Below are positions 5,658 to 7,736 of a stretch of 7,736 nucleotides of DNA, piece by piece. The DNA comes from Natronomonas sp. Its GTDB lineage: Archaea; Halobacteriota; Halobacteria; Halobacteriales; Haloarculaceae. The position numbers and the translations under genes were made by a program. Each line of letters starts with the position of its first letter. The first letter of the stretch is position 1. The DNA is taken from the NCBI GenBank assembly GCA_007121575.1, contig SKKJ01000211.1, positions 1-7,736 of the forward strand. Reading direction: 5' to 3'. The notes under the pieces are model-generated. The model did not search any database. It saw nothing but the letters and a program-made list of their open reading frames with translations, and was not told the DNA's origin.

Positions 5658-6836
5658 ATGAACGACCGCACTCGTACGTATCTCAAAGGTCGATTTGGCG
5701 ACCACTATCGGCGTGCGGAACTGTCTCCGCCACCGAACGCGAACGAGCGCGAGTGGGGATACATCACGTGGAACGAAACGACGACGATGGTTCGCCACCA
5801 CTCGTATCTGGACCTCGCTGGCGGTGGCGATTTCAAGGGTTTTCTCGCCGGCGAGCGACCGCGGCACGTCTATTTTTCCGCCGGACGATACGACGATCCG
5901 GGAGCGTCTAGTATGGGGCAAAAAGGATGGCGCGGCTCCGACCTCGTCTTCGATTTGGACGCGGATCACCTTCCCGGGGTCGATCCGAATGCAGCGAGTT
6001 ACGGCGAGATGCTCAACGAATGTAAAAACGCACTGTTTCGGCTGCTCGATATCTTGGAGTCCGATTTCGGATTCGATGACCTCGAGATCGTCTTTTCGGG
6101 CGGACGGGGATATCACGTTCACGTTCGACGAGACGACGTACTCGGACTGGGTCGGGCCGCACGCCGAGAGATCGTCGAATACGTCCTCGGGGAGGGTATC
6201 GAGTTCGAAGATATCGTTTCGACACACGCCGTTTCCGGAAGCGCCGGGCGGAGTTCGCCGGCACACAAACGAACACTGCCGGACGGTGGATGGGCCAAAC
6301 GAACTCGCGAGCGACTCGATGCGTTCCTCGATGAGTTGCTGTCAGTACAAGAGACAGACGCCCTCGCACGGCTTCAAGAATTCGAAGGGATCGGTGAAGG
6401 AAAGGCGAATGCGGCGCTGAACGCCGCAACGAACAACCGCGACGAGTTGGCTCGGGGAAATGTCGACGTACATCCGGCGATTTTCAGCGTTGCTCGACTC
6501 CTTTTTGTGGACGTGATCGAATCACAGCGAGCGCCGATCGACGAGCCGGTGACGACCGACATCAATCGACTTATTCGCTTGCCGGGAAGTCTTCACGGAG
6601 GGACCGGCCTCGAGGTTCAACGCATCGAACGTGATGCGTTGGATTCGTTCGATCCTCTCTCCGACCCCGTCCCAGAGACGTTCATCGGCAACGAAATTAT
6701 GATATATGTACCCGAACAGACGACCGTCGAACTACGTGGGGAAAGATTTAGGCTCCCCGAGGGAGTGTCTTCGGTGCCAGAGTACGCGGGCGTGTTCGCG
6801 ATGGCCCGTGGTCACGCAACCAAAGCAGGAGAATGA
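5658..6836 (+). CDS. priS: DNA primase small (catalytic) subunit PriS
   Basis: PriS is the catalytic half of the archaeal/eukaryotic-type primase and, with PriL, synthesises the RNA primers for replication. The 392-residue product has the expected order: the N-terminal YLKGRFGDHYRRAEL, the metal-binding FDLDAD with Asp99 and Asp101, the SGGRGYHVHV nucleotide-binding motif (147-156), and DINRLIRLPGSLHGGTGL (301-318) with the third catalytic Asp301 and conserved Arg304, Arg307 and His313. Two things differ from the Pyrococcus-type enzyme as I know it. Only one Cys (122) exists in the whole protein, so the zinc knuckle seems lost. A helix-hairpin-helix-like stretch, LQEFEGIGEGKANAALNAA, sits at 239-257. 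The ATG at 5658 gives the normal haloarchaeal N-terminus. The stop overlaps the start of the GINS gene (ATGA), indicating translational coupling. PriL is not in the window. Confidence 0.96.
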   Translation: MNDRTRTYLKGRFGDHYRRAELSPPPNANEREWGYITWNETTTMVRHHSYLDLAGGGDFKGFLAGERPRHVYFSAGRYDDPGASSMGQKGWRGSDLVFDLDADHLPGVDPNAASYGEMLNECKNALFRLLDILESDFGFDDLEIVFSGGRGYHVHVRRDDVLGLGRAARREIVEYVLGEGIEFEDIVSTHAVSGSAGRSSPAHKRTLPDGGWAKRTRERLDAFLDELLSVQETDALARLQEFEGIGEGKANAALNAATNNRDELARGNVDVHPAIFSVARLLFVDVIESQRAPIDEPVTTDINRLIRLPGSLHGGTGLEVQRIERDALDSFDPLSDPVPETFIGNEIMIYVPEQTTVELRGERFRLPEGVSSVPEYAGVFAMARGHATKAGE

Positions 6837-7736
6837 ATCTCGACGAACTCCAATCCGTGCAGGCACGCGAGCGTCAATCGAGTGACCTCCAGCATCTGCG
6901 ATCGTCGTTTTACAGAGAGGTCGGCGAGTTCATCAGCGGGCTCAACGAAGAGCGCGCGCGAGTCGTAGAAGCCGCTGACGATCCGTTTTCGGAACCCGAA
7001 GTAAGACGACTAAGCGATGACATAGAGACTGCAGAAAGCACTGTTGAGGCGATCTATGAACGGCGTGTGGGGAAAGTCGTAAAGAAGGCATCCATCGCGG
7101 CAGCCGGAATGCCGGTCGATGATGATGGGCTCACAAGCGAGGAAGAAGCGCTTTTCGATGATCTCGTCGCTCGCATCGAATCGAACCGAGAGCGGGTCCT
7201 GTCAGTTCTCGACGGTGATGCACCGACCGTTTCGTGCTCGATCGATGAGCAGTCATCACCGGCGGACACTGATCCCGCGCAGACAGACACTGATTCTACG
7301 CCGATGGACGCCGCCGAAACGCCTCCTGGGGGCGAACGCCGTTCGATGACCGCAGACCGACCGTCCGAACCGGCCTCGGCAGCGGACGGTGTTAGCGCGG
7401 CCGATCTGATGGGGAGCGGGCCGGAGTCCGTCGCGGATACGCCATCCGCGGCGAGTGATGCGAATTCGTCACCGCCGCAGCCACCGGAGCCTGAGCCACC
7501 CACACAGAACGCAGCACCGACTGATTCGGCCGATTCCAGTGGTACCGGGCGGGTACCGTCCCAAGCGACTGAAACGTCGGAGGAAGGGCTCGAGGGCTCA
7601 ACGCCGACGCCGGGACGTGCGGCGGAGAACGGATCGGACGAACGAAGCGAATCGGTGCCGGGACTTCCTCGCACAACCGTTCGAATCACGGCGGACATCG
7701 GTGAGATCGTCGGTGCTGACGACCGCGATTACGATC
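6833..7736 (+). CDS. gins51: GINS complex subunit, Gins51/Sld5 type (3'-truncated by the window)
   Basis: GINS binds the MCM helicase and the GAN/Cdc45-type protein to form the active replicative helicase. I translated this frame by hand: 301 residues are visible and it stays open at the window end. Residues 1-128 form the all-helical A domain (MNLDELQSVQARERQSSDLQ, then the AIYERRVGKVVKKASIAAAG helix). Residues 129-280 are a Pro/Ser/Thr/Asp/Glu-rich low-complexity linker. The small beta B domain begins at 281 with TTVRITADIGEIVGADDRDY and continues past the edge. A-before-B order identifies the Gins51/Sld5-Psf1 type. The ATG overlaps the priS stop by four bases; AGGAG lies only two bases before it, so reinitiation by coupled ribosomes is more likely than independent entry. 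The priS-GINS pairing is a known archaeal arrangement. The linker is unusually long relative to the domains. Confidence 0.92.
   Translation, partial: MNLDELQSVQARERQSSDLQHLRSSFYREVGEFISGLNEERARVVEAADDPFSEPEVRRLSDDIETAESTVEAIYERRVGKVVKKASIAAAGMPVDDDGLTSEEEALFDDLVARIESNRERVLSVLDGDAPTVSCSIDEQSSPADTDPAQTDTDSTPMDAAETPPGGERRSMTADRPSEPASAADGVSAADLMGSGPESVADTPSAASDANSSPPQPPEPEPPTQNAAPTDSADSSGTGRVPSQATETSEEGLEGSTPTPGRAAENGSDERSESVPGLPRTTVRITADIGEIVGADDRDYD

Noticed and set aside
5523..6266. A 247-codon open frame on the minus strand
   Set aside because: It is antisense to the end of the acetyltransferase and the catalytic region of priS, is rich in Arg and Val, and has no motifs.
7054..7698. A 214-codon open frame on the minus strand
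   Set aside because: It lies opposite the GINS gene, mostly over the low-complexity linker; the product is a Ser/Ala/Gly-rich string without domains, and the plus strand has recognisable GINS A and B domains.
1..7736. CRISPR arrays, insertion sequences, defence or toxin-antitoxin genes
   Set aside because: No regularly spaced repeats, transposase motifs, terminal repeats with target duplications or recognisable defence domains were found; nearly all the sequence is accounted for by core genes.

Overview
The window looks like ordinary chromosome of a haloarchaeon (class Halobacteria; genus not assigned). The evidence is the gene set: a GHMP-type archaeal shikimate kinase, archease, an archaeal small primase subunit followed by a GINS subunit, and a Tat-secreted lipoprotein. 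The proteins are acidic, and several genes have A/T-rich promoter boxes about 27-28 bases before the start codon, as in leaderless haloarchaeal transcripts. Genes sampled by eye are near 60% GC; some gaps are clearly AT-richer.

Layout. 1-894 (+) is the 3' part of a CBS-less IMP dehydrogenase/GMP reductase family gene. It converges on a Tat/lipobox DsbA-like thiol-disulfide protein (916-1536, -). A 195-base divergent gap with an inverted repeat leads to a class I SAM methyltransferase (1732-2448, +). This converges on a minus-strand run read from right to left: tRNA-Glu(UUC) (3890-3964) with a clear TATA box, a VOC/glyoxalase-fold protein (3360-3794) and shikimate kinase AroK (2476-3318). Further right, still on the minus strand, are a small acidic hypothetical protein (4145-4354) and archease (4536-4940). 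Divergent from archease is a rightward replication block: a GNAT acetyltransferase (5092-5586), primase PriS (5658-6836) and a GINS subunit (from 6833, running off the window). The priS stop and GINS start overlap by four bases (ATGA).

How the genes work together. priS and the GINS gene are the clearest unit: PriS makes RNA primers with PriL, and GINS activates the MCM helicase with a Cdc45/GAN-type partner. AroK serves aromatic amino acid synthesis. The GuaB/GuaC-family enzyme serves guanine nucleotide metabolism. Archease supports the RtcB ligase in tRNA splicing, although RtcB is not here and the tRNA-Glu has no intron.

I found no mobile element, CRISPR array, defence island or clearly new system. 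The points most worth a second look are a helix-hairpin-helix-like segment and an apparently missing zinc knuckle in PriS, the long low-complexity linker in GINS, the small acidic protein, the undecided IMPDH/GMPR identity of the first gene, two inverted repeats in gaps, and two start-codon corrections.
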